From an uncultured Collinsella sp. (lineage in GTDB: Bacteria; Actinomycetota; Coriobacteriia; Coriobacteriales; Coriobacteriaceae), in contig CAAEVV010000043.1 in the NCBI GenBank assembly GCA_900759565.1, positions 1 through 64,000 of the forward strand: 64,000 nt of DNA, in the 5' to 3' direction. The notes beneath the pieces are model-generated. The model saw only the letters and a list, made by a program, of their open reading frames with translations, ran no database searches and was not told where the DNA came from. The position numbers and the translations under genes were made by a program. This document shows, in pieces, positions 42,412 through 50,926 of this stretch (its first letter is position 1; the number at the start of each line of letters is the position of its first letter).

Positions 42412-44025
42412 ATGGCAAGCCTGTCGGATGAAATCTCGTCGCGTCGCACATTCGCGATTATCAGCCACCCGGACGCCGGTAAGACTACGCTTACCGAGAA
42501 GCTGCTGCTCTATACCGGCAGCATTCAGACCGCCGGCTCGGTCAAGGGCAAGAGCTCGGCCAAGCATGCCGTCTCGGACTGGATGGACATCGAGAAGGAG
42601 CGCGGTATTTCCGTTACCTCCTCGGTGCTGCAGTTCACCTACAACGGCGCCTGCGTCAACATCCTCGATACCCCCGGCCACCAGGACTTCTCGGAGGATA
42701 CCTACCGTACCCTTATGGCCGCCGACGCCGCGGTCATGGTCATCGACGGCGCCAAGGGCGTCGAGGCCCAGACCAAAAAGCTCTTTAAGGTCTGCACGCT
42801 GCGCCACATTCCCATCTTCACCTTTGTGAACAAGCTCGACCACGAGGCTCGCGATCCGTTTGAGCTCATGGAAGAGATCGAGAACGTCCTGGGTATCAAT
42901 ACGTATCCCATGAACTGGCCGATCGGCAGCGGTCGCAACTTCCGCGGCGTGTTCGATCGTCAGACCCGTCGCGTTATCGCCTTTGAGGGCGATGGTCACG
43001 CCAACGCCACCAAGAAGGTCGCCGAGGTCGAGGCCGAACTGGGCGACCCCGCCATGGACGAGCTTATCGGCGAGGAGAACCATAAGAACCTGATGGACGA
43101 CATCGAGCTGCTCGATGGCGCCGGCGACGAGCTCGACTTGGATGCCGTGGCCTGCGGCAAGCTGAGCCCGGCGTTCTTTGGCTCGGCGCTCACCAACTTT
43201 GGCGTGGAGCCCTTCCTCAAGGAGTTCCTGCGTCTGGCCCCGACGCCGCGCGCCTATACCGATACGCTCACCAGCGAGCCGGTCGATCCCTGCCGCGACG
43301 ACTTTAGCGGCTTTGTGTTTAAGATCCAGGCCAATATGGACAAGAACCACCGCGACCGCATCGCCTTTGTGCGTATTTGCTCGGGCAAGTTCGAGCGCGG
43401 CATGGACGCCTTCCACGTGCAGGGCAACCGCAAGCTCAAGCTTGCCACGGGCACGTCGATGATGGCCGATGACCGTGCCATCGTGGACGAGGCGTACGCG
43501 GGCGATATCGTGGGCCTGTTCGATCCGGGTATCTTTAGCATCGGCGACACCGTGTGCTCCGGCAAGCGCCACGTGCAGTATCCGCAGATCCCGACGTTTG
43601 CCCCCGAGATGTTCGCTCGCATTACGCAGGTCGACACGCTCAAGCGCAAACAGTTCGTCAAGGGCATGGAGGAGCTTGCCCAGGAGGGTGCCATCCAGAT
43701 CTTCCGCGAGCTGGGTGCCGGCATGGAGAGCGTCATCGTGGGCGTGGTCGGCGTGCTGCAGTTTGAGGTGCTCGAGCGCCGCCTCAAGGCCGAGTACCGT
43801 GTCGAGGTTCGTCGCCAGCCGCTGCCCTATACGGACATCCGCTGGATCCAGAACGACCCCGACACTATCGATATCCCGGGCCTTTCGCTCACGCGCGACA
43901 CGCTGCGCGTCGAGGACATGCGCGGCGGCAAGCTGCTGCTGTTCACGAGCCCGTGGAACGTGGACTGGGCTACCGACCACAACCCCGACCTTATCCTGTC
44001 GGAGTTTGGCAACGTAGCGTTTTAA
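42412..44025 (+). CDS. prfC: Peptide chain release factor 3
   Basis: 537 residues. The translational GTPase domain has AIISHPDAGKTTLTEKLL (G1), DWMDIEKERGISVTSSVL (switch 2 side), ILDTPGHQDFSEDTYRTL (G3) and FVNKLDHEARDP (G4). The TGSIQTAGSVKGKSSAKHAVSD insertion is typical of RF3 and not EF-G. Domains II and III follow. RF3 removes RF1/RF2 from the ribosome after peptide release. ATG 42412 has AAAGGA before it; an in-frame start 27 bases upstream lacks it. The gene stands alone and ends with a terminator. Confidence 0.95.
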   Translation: MASLSDEISSRRTFAIISHPDAGKTTLTEKLLLYTGSIQTAGSVKGKSSAKHAVSDWMDIEKERGISVTSSVLQFTYNGACVNILDTPGHQDFSEDTYRTLMAADAAVMVIDGAKGVEAQTKKLFKVCTLRHIPIFTFVNKLDHEARDPFELMEEIENVLGINTYPMNWPIGSGRNFRGVFDRQTRRVIAFEGDGHANATKKVAEVEAELGDPAMDELIGEENHKNLMDDIELLDGAGDELDLDAVACGKLSPAFFGSALTNFGVEPFLKEFLRLAPTPRAYTDTLTSEPVDPCRDDFSGFVFKIQANMDKNHRDRIAFVRICSGKFERGMDAFHVQGNRKLKLATGTSMMADDRAIVDEAYAGDIVGLFDPGIFSIGDTVCSGKRHVQYPQIPTFAPEMFARITQVDTLKRKQFVKGMEELAQEGAIQIFRELGAGMESVIVGVVGVLQFEVLERRLKAEYRVEVRRQPLPYTDIRWIQNDPDTIDIPGLSLTRDTLRVEDMRGGKLLLFTSPWNVDWATDHNPDLILSEFGNVAF

Positions 44026-44030
44026 CGCAT

Positions 44031-44069
44031 CGGCGCGGTGGCCCTGCGGGGCTGCCGCGCCGTTTGCTT
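44031..44069 (+). terminator. Intrinsic terminator of prfC
   Basis: CGGCGCGG (44031-44038) pairs with CCGCGCCG (44055-44062), with an inner GCCC/GGGC stem, followed by TTTGCTTG. The T-run is broken but the stem is very strong. Confidence 0.75.
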
Positions 44070-44096
44070 GCCTGATGCCGTGTGAGCGGCTATCAT
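44068..44096 (+). promoter_or_regulatory. Promoter of the VUT gene
   Basis: TTGCCT (44068-44073) and TATCAT (44091-44096) have a 17-base spacer. Transcription would start near 44103, giving a leader of about 80 bases. Confidence 0.5.
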
Positions 44097-44125
44097 ACCC
44101 ACCGTCGTCTTAAGACCGAGGCGTC

Positions 44126-44175
44126 CGAGCAGTTCGGGTCCGATATCCTGCTCGTTAAACCTAAAACCAAAGGAG
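44126..44175 (+). promoter_or_regulatory. Structured leader, candidate riboswitch of the VUT gene
   Basis: CGAGCAG (44126-44132) and CTGCTCG (44148-44154) make a perfect stem with a 15-nt loop. An A-rich tail with AAACC repeats runs into the ribosome binding site AAAGGAG. A stem-loop followed by an A-rich tail next to the RBS is how preQ1 riboswitches look, but conserved bases could not be matched with certainty. Confidence 0.35.
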
Positions 44176-44181
44176 TACATA

Positions 44182-44904
44182 ATGATCAAGAAGGTCATGG
44201 AGGACTACAAGGTCCTGTTGCGGAGCATTCCCGCGGCAACGGTTTCGCTGTTTTTCGTGAGCGTCATCATGATGAACCTGCTGGCCAACAAAGAGCTCAT
44301 CAGCCTGCCGTATCTGGCGCTCGACTGTGGCTTTGTGGTGAGCTGGGTTTCGTTTTTGTGCCAGGACATGATCTGCAAGCGCTTTGGCGCCAAGGCATCC
44401 ATCAAAATCTCTATCCTCGCGCTGCTGGTCAACCTGGCCGTGAGTCTGTGCTTTTGGGCATGCTCGCTCACGCCCGGCATGTGGGGCGCCTACTACGACA
44501 CGGGCATGATCGAGGTCAACACTGCCCTTAACGCCACCATCGGCGGCACCTGGTACGTGGTGCTGGGCTCTTCGCTGGCAATGCTCGTTTCTGCCGTGGT
44601 TAACTCCACGCTCAACCAGTCGCTCGGCCGCATGCTCAAAAAGAATAACTTTGCGAGCTTCGCCTTCCGCTCCTATGTGTCTACGGGTGTTGGCCAGTTT
44701 GTCGACAACCTGGTCTTTGCCATTGTGGTGAGCCACACCTTCTTTGGTTGGACCTGGGTGCAGGTCCTTATGTGCTCGCTGACCGGCGCTGTTGCCGAGT
44801 TGCTGTGCGAGGTTTTCCTGAGCCCCGTGGGCTACAAGGTCGTGCGCGGCTGGGAGCGCGAGAATGTGGGCTCCGAGTACCTCGAGCGCCACGCAACCGC
44901 CTAA
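44182..44904 (+). CDS. VUT-family queuosine-precursor-type transporter
   Basis: 240 residues with about six helices. The VUT/YhhQ family shows the start VSLFFVSVIMMNLLANKEL, the loop DCGFVVSWVSFLCQDMICKRFG and AVAELLCEVFLSPVGYKVVR near the end. Members move queuine or preQ0/preQ1 in E. coli (YhhQ); substrate here is inferred. AAAGGAG precedes the ATG. A structured leader lies upstream, and an SDR gene follows 9 bases after the stop. Confidence 0.85.
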   Translation: MIKKVMEDYKVLLRSIPAATVSLFFVSVIMMNLLANKELISLPYLALDCGFVVSWVSFLCQDMICKRFGAKASIKISILALLVNLAVSLCFWACSLTPGMWGAYYDTGMIEVNTALNATIGGTWYVVLGSSLAMLVSAVVNSTLNQSLGRMLKKNNFASFAFRSYVSTGVGQFVDNLVFAIVVSHTFFGWTWVQVLMCSLTGAVAELLCEVFLSPVGYKVVRGWERENVGSEYLERHATA

Positions 44905-44913
44905 GGAGCAAGT

Positions 44914-45594
44914 ATGCGGGTTTTGATCACGGGTGCTTCGGGCGGTATCGGAACCGCATGCGTGCAGCGCTTTTTGGACGAGGGCCACGAGGTCGTGGGC
45001 TTTGATCTGCTGCCGGCGGCGATCGAACACGAGCGCTATCGCCATCTGATTGTTGATGTCCGCAAGCCGGGCTCGTTTCCAGGCGACCTTGAACCCCAAG
45101 TGATCGTGAACGTTGCCGGTACGCAGGATTCGGCCGACGATATCGCCGCCAACCTGTGTGGCACCATCAACGTGACCGAGCGCTACGCTTTTGTGGGGGA
45201 GGGGCTTGTCGCCAAGCCGGCGCCCGCTATCAAATCCGTGGTCAATGTGGGGTCGGCGAGTGGGCATACGGGGTCGGAGTTTCCCGCCTATGCCGCCAGC
45301 AAGGGCGGCGTTATCGCCTACACCAAGAACCTTGCAAACCGCCTGGCACCGCAGGCCATCGCCAACAGTGTGGACCCGGGCGGCGTTATCACGCCGCTCA
45401 ACCGTTGCGTGATGGAAGACGAGCACCTGTGGAATCAGATTATGGAGCTCACGCCGCTTAAACGTTGGGCCACCGCCCAAGAGATCGCCGAGTGGATCTA
45501 CTTTGTGGGCGTGACCAACCGGTTTATGACCGGACAGAGCCTGCTCATTGACGGTGGCGAGGCCGGCCGCACCCAGTTTATCTGGCCCGAGTAG
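44914..45594 (+). CDS. Short-chain dehydrogenase/reductase, possible hydroxysteroid dehydrogenase
   Basis: 226 residues. Rossmann start MRVLITGASGGIGTACVQRF (TGxxxGIG), NVAGTQ structural motif, catalytic Ser in NVGSASGHTG and the YAASKGG (YxxxK) pair. VDPGGVITPL and TGQSLLIDGGEAG follow. The short size and the acidic DxLP after strand 2 (VVGFDLLP) favour NAD(H). It resembles 3-alpha-hydroxysteroid dehydrogenase/carbonyl reductase members, relevant in a gut genus known for bile-acid oxidation, but the substrate cannot be read from sequence. AAGGAG precedes the ATG; co-transcribed with the VUT gene. Confidence 0.88.
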   Translation: MRVLITGASGGIGTACVQRFLDEGHEVVGFDLLPAAIEHERYRHLIVDVRKPGSFPGDLEPQVIVNVAGTQDSADDIAANLCGTINVTERYAFVGEGLVAKPAPAIKSVVNVGSASGHTGSEFPAYAASKGGVIAYTKNLANRLAPQAIANSVDPGGVITPLNRCVMEDEHLWNQIMELTPLKRWATAQEIAEWIYFVGVTNRFMTGQSLLIDGGEAGRTQFIWPE

Positions 45595-45635
45595 AAAACG
45601 CGCCCGATGGCAAGATTGCCGTCGGGCGCGTTTTT
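45595..45635. terminator. Bidirectional terminator between the SDR gene and ung
   Basis: AAAACGCGCCCGA (45595-45607) and TCGGGCGCGTTTTT (45622-45635) pair around an inner GGCAA/TTGCC stem. T-runs are present on both strands, so both convergent genes can end here. Confidence 0.95.
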
Positions 45636-45647
45636 GATGTATCGATT

Positions 45648-46373
45648 TTAGCCGAGGCAAGTCCAGTTGACGGGGGTCGAGCCGTGCTGTTCGAGTAGCC
45701 GATTGGCCGCCGAGAAGGGACGCGACCCCATAAAGGCGGGGAGTTCTGCCGTGGCACGGTTGGCCGAAAGCGGCGAGGGGTGCGTGGAGGCCAGGCAGAA
45801 CTTGTCGGTTGCCTTGCCCGCACCGGTTGCGACGAGCTTACCTTCGACCATCTGCTGGGCAAAGCGACCCCATGCCAAAAAGACTACCGGTTGGGGCAGC
45901 TGACAGCAGCGCTCGATAACGTAGTCGGTGAGCGTGCTCCAGCCCAGCTTAGCGTGAGAGTTCGCGGCATGTTCGCGCACGGTGAGCGTAGTGTTGAGGA
46001 GCAGGACGCCCTGTTGTGCCCATGGGGTTAGGTCTCCCGTGGCGGGAATGGGACAACCCAGATCGGCTTTGAGTTCCTTGTAAATGTTGCGCAGGCTCGG
46101 CGGCAACTTGGTTTGCGTCGCGGGGACCGAGAACGACAGTCCCATTGCCTGGTTGGGTCCGTGATAGGGGTCTTGACCCAAGATGACAACCTTGACCTGG
46201 TCGGCTGGCGTGTAGGCGAGGGCATTGAGGATGTCGTCTTGTGCCGGGTAGATGGTCTGCTCGGCACGCAAAAGGGCGATGCGCTCGAGCAGCTGGTTCG
46301 TCGTGTCACGTACCGGCTGCGGCGCATCGCCCAACCAAGTTGCTATGTTGCGGTCGCGGGTCGCGGTGTCCAT
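45648..46373 (-). CDS. ung: Uracil-DNA glycosylase (family 1)
   Basis: 241 residues. The water-activating loop VVILGQDPYHGPNQAMGLSF (Asp in GQDPYHG), VLLLNTTLTV, and the Leu-loop ASTHPSPLSAN (HPSPLSA) are all family 1 hallmarks. It removes uracil from DNA to start base-excision repair. GGAG lies before the ATG on the minus strand (AAGGAGCCCC). It converges on the SDR gene with a shared terminator. Confidence 0.96.
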   Translation of the reverse strand: MDTATRDRNIATWLGDAPQPVRDTTNQLLERIALLRAEQTIYPAQDDILNALAYTPADQVKVVILGQDPYHGPNQAMGLSFSVPATQTKLPPSLRNIYKELKADLGCPIPATGDLTPWAQQGVLLLNTTLTVREHAANSHAKLGWSTLTDYVIERCCQLPQPVVFLAWGRFAQQMVEGKLVATGAGKATDKFCLASTHPSPLSANRATAELPAFMGSRPFSAANRLLEQHGSTPVNWTCLG

Positions 46374-46460
46374 GGGGCTCCTTTATGGCAGATACTCTGT
46401 TGGCATCTATTGTAAAGGCGTCCGGAGACCTTTATCTCGCGGCTACAAAAGGTGAGGCGC

Positions 46461-47369
46461 TTACGAGGCTCGTTCGGGCGCTCCTGTCATGCGGGTGTGG
46501 TCGTGAGCATGCGCATGAAGTCGCGGGAACTGCACGGTTGCCACCATGACACCGGTGAGGATGAGGGCGGCGCCAAAGAAGGCGATGGGGCTCAGGACCT
46601 CGCCAACCAAGAAGAACGAAAAGACGGCGGAGCAGACCGGCTCGAGCGAGAAGGCAAAGCCGGTGGTCTCGGCGGGCACGTGGGGCTGCACGAGCGTTTG
46701 GGTGATAAAGCCGTAGGCAGAGCAGATGAGTGCGAGCGCGACGACAACGACGATCTCGCCCGGCGTGCCGGGAAGCGTGAAACCGCCAAAGGTGAATGCG
46801 GCGATGCCCGAGAACAGGCCGCCAAAGCCCAGCTGCCAAACGCCCAGAGCAAGCGGATCGACTTCTTCGACAAAGCGCTTGGCCACGATAATGTGGCTGG
46901 CATAGATAAAGGCCGAGAGCAGCATGATGATTGCGCCGGGATTCAGGCTGGTAAAATCGGCGCCCGAGAGCAGCAGCATGCCGCAGGTGACGATAGCCGT
47001 GCCGATGAGCACCTTGCGCTCGGGGGCGCGACGCAGCAGAGCTGCGTTGGCAAACGGCACGATCACGACCGTCAGGCTCTGCAAAAAGCCGGCAGTGGAG
47101 GCGGAAGTGAGGCTGGAACCCAGGCACATGCAGGTGAGCTCGGTTGCCATGATGGCGCCGATGATGGCGGCACGGACCATAAGGTCGCGGTTGATGTGGA
47201 ACGCGCGCTTGTGGAAGAGCAACAGGCAGGCCACAAAGGCGATGATGCAGCGCAGCGCAACGATGCTCGTGGCGTTCATGCTGTCCATGCCGATCTTCAT
47301 GAGGGGGTACGAAAAGCCCCATGCGACGGGAACGGAAAATGAGAGCGCGATTGCTTTTTTGCGATCCAT
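46461..47369 (-). CDS. EamA/DMT-family transporter
   Basis: 302 residues with ten hydrophobic segments and two EamA repeats. SVPVAWGFSYPLMKIGMDSM, and the second-half FGAALILTGVMVATVQF, are typical. It probably exports an amino acid or similar metabolite. The histidine-rich tail (LHAHAHDHTRM) could bind metal and is unusual. AAAGGAG precedes the ATG. It is divergent from the LysR gene at 47528, which may regulate it through the 158-base shared region. Confidence 0.88.
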   Translation of the reverse strand: MDRKKAIALSFSVPVAWGFSYPLMKIGMDSMNATSIVALRCIIAFVACLLLFHKRAFHINRDLMVRAAIIGAIMATELTCMCLGSSLTSASTAGFLQSLTVVIVPFANAALLRRAPERKVLIGTAIVTCGMLLLSGADFTSLNPGAIIMLLSAFIYASHIIVAKRFVEEVDPLALGVWQLGFGGLFSGIAAFTFGGFTLPGTPGEIVVVVALALICSAYGFITQTLVQPHVPAETTGFAFSLEPVCSAVFSFFLVGEVLSPIAFFGAALILTGVMVATVQFPRLHAHAHDHTRMTGAPERAS

Positions 47370-47527
47370 GGGACTCCTTTTGTTACAGAACGGTTTCGTA
47401 CAAAGGATTCTGCTCCCAGATTTGGATGTAGTAAAGCGAATGTATCTTCAGTATGATTAAGAAATGCTAATGTCGGAAGAAAAAGCTCTGGCAAAACGTT
47501 TTACGGCTACATCGATGGGGAGGCACG

Positions 47528-48394
47528 ATGGCATCGCGGTATCAGATTGCGTGTATGGTGGTCGATTGCGGCAGCCTGAAACGCGCGGCCGACGAGCTAG
47601 GCTATACGCAAAGTGCGGTGAGCCAGGCCGTCAAGGCACTCGAGCGCGAGCTGGGCACCACGCTTATCGAGCGCGGCAAGCAGGGCGTGTCGCTTACGCG
47701 CGACGGTAAACAATATCTGCCGTACTTGCGCCAGATCGTGACCGCCGAGGCCGAGCTCGAGGGCAAGCGCCAGGAGCTGCTGGGGCTTTCGTCGACCGAT
47801 ATTCGTATTGCGACGTTTACCAACGTGAGTCGTACCGTGCTGCCGCGCGTGATCCGCGACTTTGGGGCCCTGCATCCGGGCGTGCACTTTACCCTCAAGC
47901 AGGGCGATTACACGCGCAACGCCCAGTGGGTGCACGATGGCGTGGTTGACTTTTGCTTTACGGCACGCGGTTTTACCGCTGGGCTCGAGAAGCGCGTGGT
48001 CTATCACGACGAGTTGGTGGCACTGCTGCCGGCTGCGCATCCGCTGGCGGCAAAGGAAAAGGTGACACTTGCCGACCTGGCGTCCGAGCCGTTTGTGCTG
48101 CTGGATGAGGGCGAACAGAGTCTGGTGCTCGATGCATTCGCGGCGCATGGGCTGTCGCCGCACGTGACGAGCGAGGTGACCGACGACTACACCATCATGG
48201 CGATGGTGGAGGAGGGCCTAGGCGTGAGTATGCTCTACCGTCGTACTGTGGAAGGCATGCGGGCCGATATTCGTGTGCGGCCCATCGTGCATGCTCCCTC
48301 ACGCGACGTAGTGGCGGCCTGGCGCAGCTGGGACACCATGCCCATCGCCACGAGGCGCTTTATCGACTATATGAGCTCACATATTGTCAATTAA
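47528..48394 (+). CDS. LysR-family transcriptional regulator
   Basis: 288 residues. The N-terminal winged HTH has CGSLKRAADELGYTQSAVSQ and AVKALERELGTTLIERGKQG, with the effector-binding domain from about residue 90 (IRIATFTNVSRTVLPRVIRD). The likely target is the divergent EamA transporter gene. GGGG..GG precedes the ATG (GATGGGGAGGCACG), with GGGGAGG about 5 bases away. It converges on the MATE gene, with 27 bases between. Confidence 0.92.
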   Translation: MASRYQIACMVVDCGSLKRAADELGYTQSAVSQAVKALERELGTTLIERGKQGVSLTRDGKQYLPYLRQIVTAEAELEGKRQELLGLSSTDIRIATFTNVSRTVLPRVIRDFGALHPGVHFTLKQGDYTRNAQWVHDGVVDFCFTARGFTAGLEKRVVYHDELVALLPAAHPLAAKEKVTLADLASEPFVLLDEGEQSLVLDAFAAHGLSPHVTSEVTDDYTIMAMVEEGLGVSMLYRRTVEGMRADIRVRPIVHAPSRDVVAAWRSWDTMPIATRRFIDYMSSHIVN

Positions 48395-48421
48395 TGACTG
48401 ACATGGCGTTGAGTGCGGTGT

Positions 48422-49804
48422 TTAGCGGGCTGTCGCTTTGGCTTGGGTGGTGCGATAGGTGCGTGCCGGGTGGCAAAGTAGTACCGCCACGACCATAAAG
48501 AACGCCGTGGTACCCAGGCTGATGGGGTAGACCATCATGATGTTCGCAAAGGTGCGGAAGTGCGGGAACACGCAGAACACCCAATAGAAGCGGATGCCGC
48601 AGACGCAGATCATGGTGATGAGGGCGGGCGTGAGCGAGATGCCAAAGCCGCGCAGGTAGCCGGACATGTTTTCGTAGAACATGCTAAAGGCGTACGCCGG
48701 GAAGATCGAGCACACGCGGATATAGCCGATCGAGACGATGTTGGGATCGCTGTTGAACAGCGACAAGATCTCGCGCCCCAGGCCGACAATAACGATAATT
48801 GTGGTGAGCGCGACGATGCCGCCTTCGACCAGGCAGACCTTGAGCGTTTTGGTGCAGCGGTCGATCTGGCGGGCACCGTGGTTTTGTCCCACAAAGGTGG
48901 TGCACGCCTGGCTAAAGCTGTTGAGCAGGTTGTAGCACACGTACTCCAGGCTCATGGCGGCGCTCGATGCCGCCATGACCTCGGTGCCCAGGCTGTTGAT
49001 GGCAGACTGGATGATGATGTTGGCGACAGCAAAGACGGCGCTTTGGATGCCGGCGGGCAGGCCGATCTTGACGATGCGCTTGAGGGCGACGGGGTCGATA
49101 GCCAGGTCGCGTGGGGTGACGCGGACGACGGAGTCGGTCTTGAGCAGGCGGATAAAGAGTGTAGCGGCGCTGACGGTGTAGGCGATGGCGGTGGCGATGG
49201 CGACACCTGCGACGCCCCAGTGGAGTACGGGGACAAAGATGAGGTCCAGGCCAATGTTGAGGACGGTGGACACAGCAAGCGCCTGCAGCGGCATGCGGGT
49301 GATGCCGACGGAGCGGAAGATCGCGGCCTCAAAGTTGTAGAGCAAGATCGAGGGCATGCTGAGCAAAAAGACGCGCAGGTAGAGCGAAGCGAGCGGCATG
49401 GTTTCGGCGGGAACGTTGAGCGCGGCGAGCATGGGCTCGGCAAAGATCTCGCCCAGTGCGATGACGACAAAGCCCACGAGCGCCATTAAAATCGAGGTAT
49501 GGACGGCGCGTTTGACCATGTTCTGATCGTTGCGGCCGATAGCGTTGGCGATGACCACGTTGGAGCCAAGCGATATGCCAATAAACAGGTTGAGCATAAG
49601 GCTGGTAAGCGGAACATTGGAGCCGACCGCCGCCATGGCGAGGGTTCCCTGGTCGCCCGAGAAGTTACCGATGATGACCGTGGCGATGAGGTTCGACAGC
49701 TGCTCCAAGATGCTCGTGGCGGCCACGGGGAAGGCGAACAGGGGAATATTGCGCCACAGCGAGCCGGTGGTCATGTCAATGTGCTTAGATGCGGTATCAG
49801 CCAT
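48422..49804 (-). CDS. MATE-family efflux transporter
   Basis: 460 residues, twelve helices in two six-helix halves. NIPLFAFPVAATSILEQLSN begins the first half and ATVIIGNFSGDQGTLAMAAVG follows. VGLPAGIQSAVFAVANIIIQ is the equivalent in the second half. MATE proteins use H+ or Na+ to export drugs or metabolites. The substrate is unknown. The start ATG lies after a region without a strong Shine-Dalgarno (GATTGAGAG). Confidence 0.93.
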   Translation of the reverse strand: MADTASKHIDMTTGSLWRNIPLFAFPVAATSILEQLSNLIATVIIGNFSGDQGTLAMAAVGSNVPLTSLMLNLFIGISLGSNVVIANAIGRNDQNMVKRAVHTSILMALVGFVVIALGEIFAEPMLAALNVPAETMPLASLYLRVFLLSMPSILLYNFEAAIFRSVGITRMPLQALAVSTVLNIGLDLIFVPVLHWGVAGVAIATAIAYTVSAATLFIRLLKTDSVVRVTPRDLAIDPVALKRIVKIGLPAGIQSAVFAVANIIIQSAINSLGTEVMAASSAAMSLEYVCYNLLNSFSQACTTFVGQNHGARQIDRCTKTLKVCLVEGGIVALTTIIVIVGLGREILSLFNSDPNIVSIGYIRVCSIFPAYAFSMFYENMSGYLRGFGISLTPALITMICVCGIRFYWVFCVFPHFRTFANIMMVYPISLGTTAFFMVVAVLLCHPARTYRTTQAKATAR

Positions 49805-49868
49805 ATGCTCTCAATCTCTAATATGCTCTTTCGTGCCTATTTGCGCAGACGATGATACTCCTAATCGA

Positions 49869-49926
49869 CTAGTCATTGGGGACGTTCTAAAACGATTAGT
49901 CATTCAAGAACGTCCCCAATGACTAG
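49869..49926. repeat. GGGGACGTTCT palindrome, copy 3
   Basis: CTAGTCATTGGGGACGTTCT (49869-49888) and AGAACGTCCCCAATGACTAG (49907-49926) form a 20-bp perfect inverted repeat around an 18-nt centre with GATTAGTCATT. The 58-bp unit lies between the divergent MATE and RlmA genes. Confidence 0.88.
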
Positions 49927-49982
49927 GTGGGGAAGGCGTGCGACAATGGTGGGCGTTGTGTTGTTCGCGCTAAGGAGTTGCC

Positions 49983-50798
49983 ATGTTGTTGTGTCCTGTT
50001 TGCCATGAGCCGTTGGTGGACAATGAGCGCGGTGCTGCATGCGCGGGCGGACACCGGTTTGACCGTGCTCGCGAGGGCTATCTATATCTACTACGTTCGT
50101 CCAAGAGCGGCGACTCCATGGGTGATCCCAAGTCGCAGGCGCGCAGCCGTCGCGACTTTCTGAACCGCGGTTACTATGCGCCGCTGCGCGATGCGATGGT
50201 CGAGTTGGTGCGCAAGCAGGTGTCTGGGCGTGCCACGTCTACGGATGGTCCCATGACGCTGCTCGATATTTGCTGCGGCGAGGGTTACTACACCAGCGCC
50301 ATGGGCGCGGTGCCGGGCGTGGATGCTTACGGCTTTGACCTGGGCAAAGAGATGGTGCGCCTGGCCGCCAAGCGCGGCGATGCGACCTATTTTGTGGCCA
50401 ATATGAAGGACATTCCCGTGGCCGATGGCACCTTCGATATGGTGACCGAGCTCTTTGCTCCCTTTAACGAGCGCGAGTTTGTCCGCGTGCTGGCGCCCGA
50501 GGGCTCTCTTTACACCGTGGTGCCGGGCGCCCGTCATCTCTTTGGTCTCAAGGAGGTACTCTACGACACGCCGTACCTTAACGATGAGAAGCTGCCGAAG
50601 ACCACCGAGCTCGAGTTAGTCGGAACGCAGCGGGTATCTGCGAATATTACGCTTCAGACGCAGACCGACATTGAGGCGGTGTTCCAGATGACGCCGTACT
50701 ACTACCGCACGCGCCCTGCCGACAAAGAGCGACTGGCAAACCTCGATACCCTTCAGACCGACATCGACTTCATCATCGCCGAGTACCGTCACGGCTAA
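49983..50798 (+). CDS. rlmA: 23S rRNA (guanine-N1)-methyltransferase RlmA
   Basis: 271 residues. An N-terminal zinc ribbon (LLCPVCHEPL, then AACAGGHRFDRAREGYLYLL) is followed by the family's SGDSMGDPKSQARSRRDFL loop and a class I SAM fold (LLDICCGEGYYTSAM). This is RlmA(I/II), which methylates G745 or G748 of 23S rRNA; the RlmAII form is connected with tylosin resistance in some actinobacteria. The choice of I or II cannot be made here. AAGGAG precedes the ATG (CTAAGGAGTTGCC). Transcription ends at 50800. Confidence 0.9.
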   Translation: MLLCPVCHEPLVDNERGAACAGGHRFDRAREGYLYLLRSSKSGDSMGDPKSQARSRRDFLNRGYYAPLRDAMVELVRKQVSGRATSTDGPMTLLDICCGEGYYTSAMGAVPGVDAYGFDLGKEMVRLAAKRGDATYFVANMKDIPVADGTFDMVTELFAPFNEREFVRVLAPEGSLYTVVPGARHLFGLKEVLYDTPYLNDEKLPKTTELELVGTQRVSANITLQTQTDIEAVFQMTPYYYRTRPADKERLANLDTLQTDIDFIIAEYRHG

Positions 50799-50799
50799 C

Positions 50800-50840
50800 A
50801 ACCTGCCAAAAAAGGACAGGTTCATTTTGGTAGGTTTTAT
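50800..50840 (+). terminator. Intrinsic terminator of rlmA
   Basis: AACCTGCCAAAA (50800-50811) pairs with TTTTGGTAGGTT (50825-50836) with one wobble, followed by TTATC. The sequence begins just after the stop codon. Confidence 0.75.
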
Positions 50841-50852
50841 CTGGGAAAACGC

Positions 50853-50890
50853 AAAGGGCCGACCGCGTTAATGCGCGATCGGCCCTTTTT
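50853..50890. terminator. Terminator of the membrane protein gene at 50927
   Basis: AAAGGGCCGA (50853-50862) pairs with TCGGCCCTTT (50879-50888), with CGCG/CGCG inside and TTTTT on the plus side; a run of A/T exists on both sides. Confidence 0.85.
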
Positions 50891-50926
50891 AGTTGCTTGG
50901 CTGCAGATGTTATGAGAAGCGGGCGC

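Noticed and set aside
42391..43980. A 529-codon frame opposite prfC
   Set aside because: Antisense to an essential-type translation factor with all GTPase motifs on the plus strand.
44914..45594. Naming the SDR as a specific bile-acid hydroxysteroid dehydrogenase
   Set aside because: SDR substrate cannot be read from these motifs; kept as possible only.
46461..47369. Histidine-rich end of the DMT transporter considered as evidence for metal export
   Set aside because: The tail is short and outside the EamA core; too little to name a substrate.
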